Shown here: positions 31,296-42,777 of the stretch, piece by piece
Numbering within the stretch: the first letter of the stretch is position 1
How the letters are laid out: each line of letters begins with the position of its first letter
DNA from: Amorphophallus konjac
Lineage: Eukaryota > Streptophyta > Magnoliopsida > Alismatales > Araceae
Length of the DNA stretch: 64,000 nt
Assembly (NCBI GenBank): GCA_022559845.1
Contig: CM040118.1
Span: 443,174,053 to 443,238,052 of the forward strand
Direction of reading: 5' to 3'
Program-made: the position numbers and the translations under genes
Notes under the pieces: model-generated
Database searches by the model: none
What the model saw: only the letters and a program-made list of their open reading frames with translations
Told to the model about the DNA's origin: nothing

Positions 31296-32042
31296 CCCAC
31301 AGGTCGTAGTTTCACTCATCCCGCTTTAGGGTCCATCACCTCCGTGTACACCGTGGGTCATGTTACCACGGAGGTTCTTCTACTCCTCCCCACGCTGGCC
31401 GAGTCTGACTTCATTTCCATTTGCCCAAGGGAGGAATCTTACTTTCTACCTATGACTGCCGTCCCACCTCTCACAATGAATGAAGGTGATCATTTACACC
31501 TCCAAGATTTCCAAATGTGGGACAGTGATTTGTGGAAGCCTAGTTAGAGGGGTCATACCTTCTTTGATCCCTTCGACCCATTCTCTTGTGGACCACGTGA
31601 CCCACCATATTTACTCCATCTTTTTGAGAGAGTCCACCTTCATACCCGTACCGTCTCATCTCCCTTCATGGATAAAGGAAATCAACAACACCTTCTAGAC
31701 TTCCACACATAGGAATCCATATCGAGGGGTCACACATTCTTTGATCCCTTCGATCCCTTTCTTAGTGGGCCCCTTGGTCCACAATCTCCATTCCACTTCT
31801 TTGGGGGAGGTCACCATTATACCCCTCTCCCATGGGCCGGGCCATCGGCACCCACTGAGTCCATTCACGGGCGAGAGACACCCGACCCTCCTGTCCCACC
31901 CAAACCTCCCAAATCCAAAGGACCGTCTTATGGTTGTACCGACATTCGGCCACACTTAGGGTATGCATGGCACACATTCGGATGTCCCGGACCACCTTGC
32001 ATATGATTGGGTCGGACTAACTGTAGGGTTGTTTAGGGTTGT
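31296..32042 (+). other. gypsy-3 interior segment of unknown origin
   Basis: This 750-bp stretch stands where protease, RT and most of integrase would be. It includes an imperfect direct repeat: the block GAGGGGTCA...TTCTTTGATCCCTTCGA at about 31547 recurs at about 31727. Plus-strand readings are Gly/Pro/Phe/His-rich with scattered stops. I do not recognise it. Confidence 0.5.
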
Positions 32043-32858
32043 GTGTGCATCTATGTGTTTTTTATTTTGCTAAGCATTTTAGGAGTGCATAGTGAGTCTG
32101 CCGAGTCTAGTGCTAGGCATGTTAGGAGTCTGCATGACGACGTCCGTCGTCACAGTAAGGCCAGCAATGCACGGTACAAGGAGTTAGCCGGTGCCCATAG
32201 ACACCACCGAGAGTTCCAAGAAGGCAAATATGTCATGATCAGGGTAAGACCTGAACGGTTTCCCTCTGGAACCGTTAAGAAGTTGCAAGCTCACGGAGCC
32301 AGTGCCTTTAGAGTGTTGAAACGCGTTGGATCCAATGCGTATGTTGTGGACCTACCCGAGGAATATGGTATAAGCTCTACCTTCAATGTATCGGATCTTG
32401 TTGCATATAGGGACCCAGCGGTGATCCCTAGTGAGCCTTTTGAGCCATCTCCTCCCCTTGAGAGTGATCCCACACCTGAGTGTCCACTTCCACCTCCAGC
32501 CCCTTTTTCACGGCAGCGTGAGCATATAGATCGTATACTGGACGAGCATGTGACTGTTACCAGGAGTGGATCTTACCCGCGCTACCTAGTGCGATGGAGA
32601 GGACAGCCCGCTACTGAGAACACTTGGATCACACATGGCGAGTTGCAGCGGATTGATCCGGACCTTTTGGAGCGATACAGGAGCGATGCAGACCCTTACT
32701 CGACAGGGTCGAGTTTCTCCCACTCGGGGAGAATTGGTGCGGACACCCGAGCAGTTGATCGGCACGATACGCCGAGCCACCGGTACCGCACACGGAGCAC
32801 GACACGAGCCACCTCAGCATCCATCTGGCTCGGAGACAGCCTGGAGACTCCGCCTTGA
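32043..32858 (+). pseudogene. pol: gypsy-3 integrase C-terminus with chromodomain
   Basis: The frame opens in the integrase C-terminal region (KELAGAHRHHREFQEGKYVM, then LQAHGASAFRVLKRVGSNAY and SSTFNVSDLVAY). It ends in a chromodomain-like module, RYLVRWRGQPATENTWI and LQRIDPDLLERY, at about 32575-32690. In chromoviruses this module can steer integration to particular chromatin. The frame runs on through the purine tract and 120 bases into the 3' LTR. The catalytic core is absent. Confidence 0.85.
32726..32733 (+). promoter_or_regulatory. gypsy-3 polypurine tract
   Basis: GGGGAGAA lies one base before the 3' LTR, the usual place for the plus-strand primer. Confidence 0.8.
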
Positions 32859-35022
32859 GCCTCCCCATTTATTATATTTAGCTAGACTTTATGTGTGTGT
32901 AATTTGTATTTATTTCGTTTCATTCGGTTTGCCATTTTGATTGTAATAGGGGCTTATGTGCAATTCGGACCCCGTGGGCCCCACGGCCCCCCCAGGCCCC
33001 ATCCCATTGGGCCACCTCAGCCTAGGGTCCCACGTGGGGTCAGTCAACATGCCACATGGAGGCATCTAGAAGTTTGAATGGTAAAAGGACACATGGGGGA
33101 CAAGTGGCTTGAAAGGTCCACATTTTGGCCACCCACCCCACCTACCATGTCAAGCTTGTCCCTCTAGTCAATGGTGCACCCCTCCCCTTGTATTTTTTTA
33201 TTTTTGTGTGTGTGTGTGTGTCTCATGCCATCCCAGCCCTTCATCTCCCACTCCTAGATCCTACGGTTGTGGATGGATGTGAGATGTAACCTATTTAAGC
33301 TTGTATTTTACATTTTAGTAGAATTAATGCCATTTGAACTTGGAAAATTGCTTGAGCAAAGGCCTAGGCCGCCCCCCTCTCCCCCTTGAAGCTGTGAAGG
33401 CTTACCTCTGGAGGTGTGACTCCTCCCCTTATCATTTCGGTCGCCGCCGCTGCCGCCACGAGCCGCCACCGCACCGCCATCGTCTTCATCGGAGTTCTGC
33501 CCGCGCAGTACCACAGCAACTTCTACGAAATTCCCAACTCAGCCAAGAGCTCTAATCGACCTGGGGATTTTACTGGAGGTTCCATAGGTGTCACGGATGT
33601 CCCAAAAAAATTGGTTTGTCATTCATATCCCGTTTCATAATTTTTGATTTTCGTTCCCTCTTTCATTCCAGTTCTGCCAAAGTTCTATCCAGGTTCCCAT
33701 CCGCCCAACGTTTAAAGTCTTAGGTCCCCTTTTTGATTTTCTTTAGTTTGCCCATTTTTACTTGGTGTTCCTTGTATCCACCCCTTCGTCCACCATTTTT
33801 TTTAATTTTTGGTTCGTCCATTTCATATTTTCTAAAAATCATTCTCAGTCCCAGCTACAGTTCTGTCCCCTAGTTCCCAGATCCGACCACCAGTCACTCC
33901 CAAAATCATATCAAATCGCCACCACCTCCAAATCAAATTCTAAAAATAGTCCCAGTTCCGTGGTTTGATCTCCTACAACTTTAAAGAAGCGCTCAAGAGC
34001 TGAATCGGAGTTTTACTAGGCAGTCAACGGTGGTTCTCAGACAAGTGCCCTGCAGCTCTGAGATTTTGGTTACTATACAACAGAGACTTGTAAATTCAAT
34101 AACATTCTGATACGACCAGATCCAGTAGATTTCTCTGGGTCTAGATTGAAGCATTTCAAGAGAGCTTTCCAACAATAGCTCATGCGTCCCGATCCGACGT
34201 CGGGATTGCTCGCAGTGGCCATTTTCGCCGGAGCGCACGCCAGAAGACAGCAACCAAAATCCGTGGACAGCTAGTTCAAAGCTTGGGAATCGGGACCGAT
34301 CGACCCCCGATCGGTGTTCCCGGCCGACCGCCGTCCGTGGAGGCGCGCCACCAGGGGTCACCATCATAGTGGGTCCCACCCCCACAGATCCGGAGGACAG
34401 CGCTGTCCGTGGGCCCCGCGGGCCCGCAGAACCCGCCGTTCGGAAAGCACGAAAACGCGGAGTTCGTCACCGCCGGGCGACATCAAGATGCTGCCTGTCA
34501 ACCCGAGTTGCGTGATTCCCGGGCCCTACATGTGACCTTTTACCTCCCTGCATGGAGTGGGTCAAATTATTGTATTGCTGTAATATTGTTTAACCGGGAG
34601 TCCGTGATTCGGCCGGGGTTGTCTTCGCCACGCCGGGTGCGTGGAGGTAATGGTCCGAACCTCTTGGCGTTCATTTACTTAGCTAGTATACGGTCTTTTG
34701 CCGCTGCCGAGAGTGTAGGTACTAGCCCATGTGTCCATGTCACCGCTGTGAGAGTGAGAGTGACCCGTCCCGTGACTCGATCCGAGTCCGGAAGTTGAGT
34801 CGGACTACCCTTGACCTCTGCCGGTTCCTTAACAGCGCACGGTCCGCGCTTTCCCTCGCTTGGGACGACGAGTGAGCTTCCACTTCTGTTAGCGATGTTT
34901 TGCCACTAGGAGCTCGTAGTGTCGGGCTTAGTGTCTCCCTGGTGTGTGCTGTTGGTCGCATCTTCATCTAGAGTCCGCGGGTGGCACCTAATAGTGTCGT
35001 CTCCCGTGTCCGTCCCGCATCA
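32735..35022 (+). repeat. gypsy-3 3' LTR
   Basis: It is the same length as the left LTR and differs by scattered substitutions. Its first 120 bases are read through by the chromodomain frame, which stops at 32856-32858. Confidence 0.92.
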
Positions 35023-35304
35023 AGGGCCTTGGAGGCCCAAGTGAGGGAGCTCCAGCTGGGCCTTCAGGCCGTCGTGCAGAGGCTAGGAGGGATGGAGATG
35101 TGCTACGAGAGAGTGTGAGAGTTCGGGGAGCGACTGCGCCAGTCTGGTCGCTTTTCCGCTAGTGGCTTCTTCGCCACGCCAGGGGAGGAGCAGCGAGTCA
35201 TTGCTGTGGAGCCGGCGCCACGAGGCGAGGCGGGTGCTACTGCACGGGGATCTAGGAGGCTTCTGAGGGACCCTCACCTCAGGGGAGAGGAGAGGGATGC
35301 CTAG
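35023..35304 (+). pseudogene. PMD gene 2, second part, downstream of gypsy-3
   Basis: After the AGGGC target duplication (35023-35027) the frame continues as ALEAQVRELQLGLQAVV and ends REERDA at a TAG, 35302-35304. PMD gene 1 reads ALEAQLMELRLSIRTAE and ends REERDD at the same place, so the two halves belong together. One further stop lies near 35117. Confidence 0.72.
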
Positions 35305-35909
35305 AGGGACGAGCATGAAGATAATGGCAAGAGTTGGCGAGCTAGTGGACCCGCCTCCTCTCTATGATTGTAGTGTTTATGACGGCTTATGTAGAATTAT
35401 GAATGGAGTGATTTGATTTTCTGCTGCTTGTTTGTTCTCTTGTGCGTTCCCTCTTCCCTACACTTCTTCTCCTTTGCACTGTTCCCATGTGATGGGTCTG
35501 TCGAGACTCCCCCCCAAGCGGAGAATCGCGTCTTGTTGTGACCATTTTCCACGGGAATCTGCCGTCGAAGTCAATAATGACGGCCCTTGTCCCTTTTCCC
35601 GGATGTTGCGTCAAATTTTGCGGACGTCCTCCAAAACATGATAGGGTATCCCTAGACAACATATGGGGCTAGTCGTCATATTCTTCGTCCAATCAATCAC
35701 CTTGTGCGAGCGGTGAAGTGACACACGGGACCGCATGGTAGGTGCCTCATCGCGATGGCTATCATTAAAGGTGATGGAGGCAATCTTGGCCTGCACTCCT
35801 TCTATTTCTATAAATTCTTATCCCTTTTATCCTCCCAGGTATATCGAGAGCTAACTTGAGGAGCACAAGTTCTCACGGGAGAGGAGGAGTTCAAAATTCT
35901 GAGAGTTGG
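35305..35909. other. Spacer between PMD genes 2 and 3
   Basis: No gene is recognised. A TATAAATTC element near 35811-35819 lies about 95 bases before the ATG of PMD gene 3 and is the likely promoter, at the same distance as in the DUF7745-like gene. Confidence 0.5.
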
Positions 35910-36204
35910 ATGGAGGGCGAATCTTCCCACTCCTCGAAGAGAAGCAGGTCGAGTGGTAGTAGTTCCAGGAGGCTTTCGGACCTCGAAGGGCACTTCAGCT
36001 AAAGGGCCCAATCACAACTCGTAAGCTGAGCTTTCCTGCCCCTTTTTCCATTCTTTTTCCTTCCTTTCTTCCTGACCAAACCTCCTCTCCATTCCCTGCA
36101 TGCGTAGAGTGTGATGAAATCACAGATCTCATGGGAGTTGGTAGTGGCAGCATACCGAGGTCTCCCAGATTTTTAGAAGGCGAGGCTAGACCTGATGGGA
36201 TTTG
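35910..36204 (+). pseudogene. PMD gene 3, 5' part, upstream of CACTA
   Basis: Exon 1 (35910-36020) encodes MEGESSHSSKRSRSSG and RRLSDLEGHFS, close to exon 1 of the DUF7745-like gene. A TAA at 36000-36002 precedes the donor GTAAGC at 36021. Exon 2 begins after GCGTAG at 36108 and reads SVMKSQISWELVVAAYRGL, then a TAG where PMD gene 1 has CAG (Gln), and continues to the CACTA insertion at 36204/36205. The TTG before the insertion is repeated after it. Confidence 0.75.
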
Positions 36205-36605
36205 CACTACAAGAAAAATCGCGGATAGCGACCGACCTAGCGGTCGCTATTCAGTCGTAGATCGGTCGCAAATCTGCATTGCGACCGAACAGAGACTATC
36301 TAGCGACCGAACATGTCGGTCGCTATATACTAGTCGCTATATGGCGACCGACATAATTCGGTCGCAGTATCAGTCGTTACCAGAGACCGATTATAATCGG
36401 TCGCCTGATCGGTCGCCAATTAAATCGGTCTCAATTCGGTCGCTATTCGGTCTCTAATTATGTTGTATTTTTAAAAATAAAATTAACCTACCGGATTTAT
36501 CCGGTCTCAATTCGGTCGCTAGTCGGTCGCCAAGTATAATTATTTAATAAAAGAAATATAACGTATAGTCGCTATTCGGTCGCAATTCAGTCTCCATGCG
36601 GTCGC
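36205..36605. repeat. CACTA left terminal and subterminal repeats
   Basis: Behind the terminal inverted repeat, GCGACCGA / TCGGTCGC and GGTCTC-containing variants occur more than 20 times in 400 bp in both orientations. In En/Spm such subterminal motifs bind the element's own protein and are required for excision. Confidence 0.88.
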
Positions 36606-36898
36606 TAATTTTGCATTATTTTTTTTTTAAAAATTTATTTAAACTGATAAATAAATTACCTGATAAATAACAAATTCATAACATAAATATAAAATCAACT
36701 ACACAGACAACAATATCGACAAATCTCAAATTCATCACATACAAACACCTGATAAATAACAATTTCATAAAACAATAATAAATCAACTACACGGATCACA
36801 ATCTCCACGAACCTCAAATTACACACAATTAAAATAAAATCACAAATTAATCATACATCCATAATAATAAAATGACAACATACACAACTAAAATAAAA

Positions 36899-36991
36899 TC
36901 ACAAATCCTCCACATATGTCTCATCCTGGTCGTCGTCTCGTCCAACATCATCCTGGTCGTCGTCTCGTCCAACATCTCGCGACGGATGATC
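36899..36991 (-). pseudogene. Possible last exon of a CACTA gene
   Basis: On the minus strand an acceptor (AAATGATATACAG) is followed by 30 codons ending DETYVEDL and a TGA at 36899-36901. The peptide is acidic and contains a 27-bp tandem duplication (two copies of DVGRDDDQD). The place and strand fit the 3' end of a transposase or accessory gene whose body was lost to the satellite. I do not recognise it with certainty. Confidence 0.35.
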
Positions 36992-37158
36992 CTGTATATC
37001 ATTTAAAAAAATTATAATCAAATCCTTAATAAAGAAATCAAGCATTAACAAGACTTAATAAAGAAATCAAGCATTAACAAGAGTATGCCAATAGTTTAAG
37101 CCAACTCATTTTCATATATATAAATACACACACACAATATAAGTTCAAATTTCATCTT

Positions 37159-40100
37159 GTATTTTAAAAATGAAGTTTGAGCGCCGAGCTCAAACCGGGC
37201 ATCCGATTTGGATTCCGTCAGTTCTGACAAGTCACTTTCATATCCCCGGTCGTATTGGAATGATCGGCACGGCCATCCGACCGGTATTTCGAATTTTAGA
37301 CCCCCGGACCCGTCCTAACAGTTCATTTGAACTAAGTGTATTTTAAAAATGAAGTTTGAGCGCCGAGCTCAAACCGGGCATCCGATTTGGATTCCGTCAG
37401 TTCTGACAAGTCACTTTCATCTCCCCGGTCGTATTGGAATGATCGGCACGGCCATCCGACCGGTATTTCAGATTTTAGAACCAAATGCCCCGTCCTAACA
37501 GTTCATTTGAACTAAGTGTATTTTAAAAATGAAGTTTGAGCGCCGAGCTCAAACCGGGCATCCGATTTGGATTCCGTCAGTTCTGACAAGTCACTTTCAT
37601 CTCCCCGGTCGTATTGGAATGATCGGCACGGCCATCCGACCGGTATTTCGAATTTTAGACCCCCGGACCCGTCCTAACAGTTCATTTGAACTAAGTGTAT
37701 TTTAAAAATGAAGTTTGAGCGCCGAGCTCAAACCGGGCATCCGATTTGGATTCCGTCAGTTCTGACAAGTCACTTTCATCTCCCCGGTCGTATTGGAATG
37801 ATCGGCACGACCATCCGACCGGTATTTCAGATTTTAGAACCAAATGCCCCGTCCTAACAGTTCATTTGAACTAAGTGTATTTTAAAAATGAAGTTTGAGC
37901 GCCGAGCTCAAACCGGGCATCCGATTTGGATTCCGTCAGTTCTGACAAGTCACTTTCATCTCCCCGGTCGTATTGGAATGATCGGCACGGCCATCCGACC
38001 GGTATTTCGAATTTTAGACCCCCGGACCCGTCCTAACAGTTCATTTGAACTAAGTGTATTTTAAAAATGAAGTTTGAGCGCCGAGCTCAAACCGGGCATC
38101 CGATTTGGATTCCGTCAGTTCTGACAAGTCACTTTCATATCCCCGGTCGTATTGGAATGATCGGCACGGCCATCCGACCGGTATTTCAGATTTTAGAACC
38201 AAATGCCCCGTCCTAACAGTTCATTTGAACTAAGTGTATTTTAAAAATGAAGTTTGAGCGCCGAGCTCAAACCGGGCATCCGATTTGGATTCCGTCAGTT
38301 CTGACAAGTCACTTTCATCTCCCCGGTCGTATTGGAATGATCGGCACGACCATCCGACCGGTATTTCAGATTTTAGAACCAAATGCCCCGTCCTAACAGT
38401 TCATTTGAACTAAGTGTATTTTAAAAATGAAGTTTGAGCGCCGAGCTCAAACCGGGCATCCGATTTGGATTCCGTCAGTTCTGACAAGTCACTTTCATCT
38501 CCCCGGTCGTATTGGAATGATCGGCACGGCCATCCGACCGGTATTTCGAATTTTAGACCCCCGGACCCGTCCTAACAGTTCATTTGAACTAAGTGTATTT
38601 TAAAAATGAAGTTTGAGCGCCGAGCTCAAACCGGGCATCCGATTTGGATTCCGTCAGTTCTGACAAGTCACTTTCATATCCCCGGTCGTATTGGAATGAT
38701 CGGCACGGCCATCCGACCGGTATTTCAGATTTTAGAACCAAATGCCCCGTCCTAACAGTTCATTTGAACTAAGTGTATTTTAAAAATGAAGTTTGAGCGC
38801 CGAGCTCAAACCGGGCATCCGATTTGGATTCCGTCAGTTCTGACAAGTCACTTTCATCTCCCCGGTCGTATTGGAATGATCGGCACGACCATCCGACCGG
38901 TATTTCAGATTTTAGAACCAAATGCCCCGTCCTAACAGTTCATTTGAACTAAGTGTATTTTAAAAATGAAGTTTGAGCGCCGAGCTCAAACCGGGCATCC
39001 GATTTGGATTCCGTCAGTTCTGACAAGTCACTTTCATCTCCCCGGTCGTATTGGAATGATCGGCACGGCCATCCGACCGGTATTTCAAATTTTAGACCCC
39101 CGGACCCGTCCTAACAGTTCATTTGAACTAAGTGTATTTTAAAAATGAAGTTTGAGCGCCGAGCTCAAACCGGGCATCCGATTTGGATTCCGTCAGTTCT
39201 GACAAGTCACTTTCATATCCCCGGTCGTATTGGAATGATCGGCACGGCCATCCGACCGGTATTTCAGATTTTAGAACCAAATGCCCCGTCCTAACAGTTC
39301 ATTTGAACTAAGTGTATTTTAAAAATGAAGTTTGAGCGCCGAGCTCAAACCGGGCATCCGATTTGGATTCCGTCAGTTCTGACAAGTCACTTTCATCTCC
39401 CCGGTCGTATTGGAATGATCGGCACGACCATCCGACCGGTATTTCAGATTTTAGAACCAAATGCCCCGTCCTAACAGTTCATTTGAACTAAGTGTATTTT
39501 AAAAATGAAGTTTGAGCGCCGAGCTCAAACCGGGCATCCGATTTGGATTCCGTCAGTTCTGACAAGTCACTTTCATCTCCCCGGTCGTATTGGAATGATC
39601 GGCACGGCCATCCGACCGGTATTTCGAATTTTAGACCCCCGGACCCGTCCTAACAGTTCATTTGAACTAAGTGTATTTTAAAAATGAAGTTTGAGCGCCG
39701 AGCTCAAACCGGGCATCCGATTTGGATTCCGTCAGTTCTGACAAGTCACTTTCATATCCCCGGTCGTATTGGAATGATCGGCACGGCCATCCGACCGGTA
39801 TTTCAGATTTTAGAACCAAATGCCCCGTCCTAACAGTTCATTTGAACTAAGTGTATTTTAAAAATGAAGTTTGAGCGCCGAGCTCAAACCGGGCATCCGA
39901 TTTGGATTCCGTCAGTTCTGACAAGTCACTTTCATCTCCCCGGTCGTATTGGAATGATCGGCACGACCATCCGACCGGTATTTCAGATTTTAGAACCAAA
40001 TGCCCCGTCCTAACAGTTCATTTGAACTAAGTGTATTTTAAAAATGAAGTTTGAGCGCCGAGCTCAAACCGGGCATCCGATTTGGATTCCGTCAGTTCTG

Positions 40101-42777
40101 ACAAGTCACTTTCATCTCCCCGGTCGTATTGGAATGATCGGCACGGCCATCCGACCGGTATTTCGAATTTTAGACCCCCGGACCCGTCCTAACAGTTCAT
40201 TTGAACTAAGTGTATTTTAAAAATGAAGTTTGAGCGCCGAGCTCAAACCGGGCATCCGATTTGGATTCCGTCAGTTCTGACAAGTCACTTTCATATCCCC
40301 GGTCGTATTGGAATGATCGGCACGGCCATCCGACCGGTATTTCAGATTTTAGAACCAAATGCCCCGTCCTAACAGTTCATTTGAACTAAGTGTATTTTAA
40401 AAATGAAGTTTGAGCGCCGAGCTCAAACCGGGCATCCGATTTGGATTCCGTCAGTTCTGACAAGTCACTTTCATCTCCCCGGTCGTATTGGAATGATCGG
40501 CACGACCATCCGACCGGTATTTCAGATTTTAGAACCAAATGCCCCGTCCTAACAGTTCATTTGAACTAAGTGTATTTTAAAAATGAAGTTTGAGCGCCGA
40601 GCTCAAACCGGGCATCCGATTTGGATTCCGTCAGTTCTGACAAGTCACTTTCATCTCCCCGGTCGTATTGGAATGATCGGCACGGCCATCCGACCGGTAT
40701 TTCGAATTTTAGACCCCCGGACCCGTCCTAACAGTTCATTTGAACTAAGTGTATTTTAAAAATGAAGTTTGAGCGCCGAGCTCAAACCGGGCATCCGATT
40801 TGGATTCCGTCAGTTCTGACAAGTCACTTTCATATCCCCGGTCGTATTGGAATGATCGGCACGGCCATCCGACCGGTATTTCAGATTTTAGAACCAAATG
40901 CCCCGTCCTAACAGTTCATTTGAACTAAGTGTATTTTAAAAATGAAGTTTGAGCGCCGAGCTCAAACCGGGCATCCGATTTGGATTCCGTCAGTTCTGAC
41001 AAGTCACTTTCATCTCCCCGGTCGTATTGGAATGATCGGCACGACCATCCGACCGGTATTTCAGATTTTAGAACCAAATGCCCCGTCCTAACAGTTCATT
41101 TGAACTAAGTGTATTTTAAAAATGAAGTTTGAGCGCCGAGCTCAAACCGGGCATCCGATTTGGATTCCGTCAGTTCTGACAAGTCACTTTCATCTCCCCG
41201 GTCGTATTGGAATGATCGGCACGACCATCCGACCGGTATTTCAGATTTTAGAACCAAATGCCCCGTCCTAACAGTTCATTTGAACTAAGTGTATTTTAAA
41301 AATGAAGTTTGAGCGCCGAGCTCAAACCGGGCATCCGATTTGGATTCCGTCAGTTCTGACAAGTCACTTTCATCTCCCCGGTCGTATTGGAATGATCGGC
41401 ACGACCATCCGACCGGTATTTCAGATTTTAGAACCAAATGCCCCGTCCTAACAGTTCATTTGAACTAAGTGTATTTTAAAAATGAAGTTTGAGCGCCGAG
41501 CTCAAACCGGGCATCCGATTTGGATTCCGTCAGTTCTGACAAGTCACTTTCATCTCCCCGGTCGTATTGGAATGATCGGCACGGCCATCCGACCGGTATT
41601 TCGAATTTTAGACCCCCGGACCCGTCCTAACAGTTCATTTGAACTAAGTGTATTTTAAAAATGAAGTTTGAGCGCCGAGCTCAAACCGGGCATCCGATTT
41701 GGATTCCGTCAGTTCTGACAAGTCACTTTCATATCCCCGGTCGTATTGGAATGATCGGCACGGCCATCCGACCGGTATTTCAGATTTTAGAACCAAATGC
41801 CCCGTCCTAACAGTTCATTTGAACTAAGTGTATTTTAAAAATGAAGTTTGAGCGCCGAGCTCAAACCGGGCATCCGATTTGGATTCCGTCAGTTCTGACA
41901 AGTCACTTTCATCTCCCCGGTCGTATTGGAATGATCGGCACGACCATCCGACCGGTATTTCAGATTTTAGAACCAAATGCCCCGTCCTAACAGTTCATTT
42001 GAACTAAGTGTATTTTAAAAATGAAGTTTGAGCGCCGAGCTCAAACCGGGCATCCGATTTGGATTCCGTCAGTTCTGACAAGTCACTTTCATCTCCCCGG
42101 TCGTATTGGAATGATCGGCACGGCCATCCGACCGGTATTTCGAATTTTAGACCCCCGGACCCGTCCTAACAGTTCATTTGAACTAAGTGTATTTTAAAAA
42201 TGAAGTTTGAGCGCCGAGCTCAAACCGGGCATCCGATTTGGATTCCGTCAGTTCTGACAAGTCACTTTCATATCCCCGGTCGTATTGGAATGATCGGCAC
42301 GGCCATCCGACCGGTATTTCAGATTTTAGAACCAAATGCCCCGTCCTAACAGTTCATTTGAACTAAGTGTATTTTAAAAATGAAGTTTGAGCGCCGAGCT
42401 CAAACCGGGCATCCGATTTGGATTCCGTCAGTTCTGACAAGTCACTTTCATCTCCCCGGTCGTATTGGAATGATCGGCACGACCATCCGACCGGTATTTC
42501 AGATTTTAGAACCAAATGCCCCGTCCTAACAGTTCATTTGAACTAAGTGTATTTTAAAAATGAAGTTTGAGCGCCGAGCTCAAACCGGGCATCCGATTTG
42601 GATTCCGTCAGTTCTGACAAGTCACTTTCATCTCCCCGGTCGTATTGGAATGATCGGCACGGCCATCCGACCGGTATTTCGAATTTTAGACCCCCGGACC
42701 CGTCCTAACAGTTCATTTGAACTAAGTGTATTTTAAAAATGAAGTTTGAGCGCCGAGCTCAAACCGGGCATCCGATT
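37159..42777. repeat. 180-bp satellite array, about 31 monomers, three-monomer higher-order repeat
   Basis: Monomers of 179-180 bp begin GTATTTTAAAAATGAAG. Three variants are separable by TCATAT or TCATCT, GGCACGGCC or GGCACGACC, and CAGATTTTAGAACCAAATG or CGAATTTTAGACCCCCGG. From the sixth monomer (38056) on they repeat in strict order a-b-c (539 bp), eight times, with the b type tripled once (40932-41471). Each monomer has perfect short hairpins GTTTGAGC/GCTCAAAC and AGTTCA/TGAACT. No open frame crosses it. The array ends within a monomer at 42777. Confidence 0.95.

Larger units (their letters stand above)
27519..35022 (+). mobile_element. gypsy-3: chromovirus derivative with internal pol deletion
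   Basis: Two 2288-bp LTRs (27519-29806 and 32735-35022) start TGGTGCGG and end CGCATCA. The target duplication is AGGGC (27514-27518 and 35023-35027). A Met-tRNA primer site follows the left LTR and a purine tract precedes the right one. The interior is only 2.9 kb. It holds gag, an unrecognised segment and the integrase C-terminus with a chromodomain; protease, reverse transcriptase, RNase H and the integrase core are missing. It is therefore non-autonomous. The two LTRs are very similar, so insertion is fairly recent. Confidence 0.93.

Noticed and set aside
37159..42777. Host gene or centromere in the satellite region
   Set aside because: No open frame exists, and the array is bounded by CACTA sequence with exact target duplication; centromere identity cannot be claimed from monomer length.
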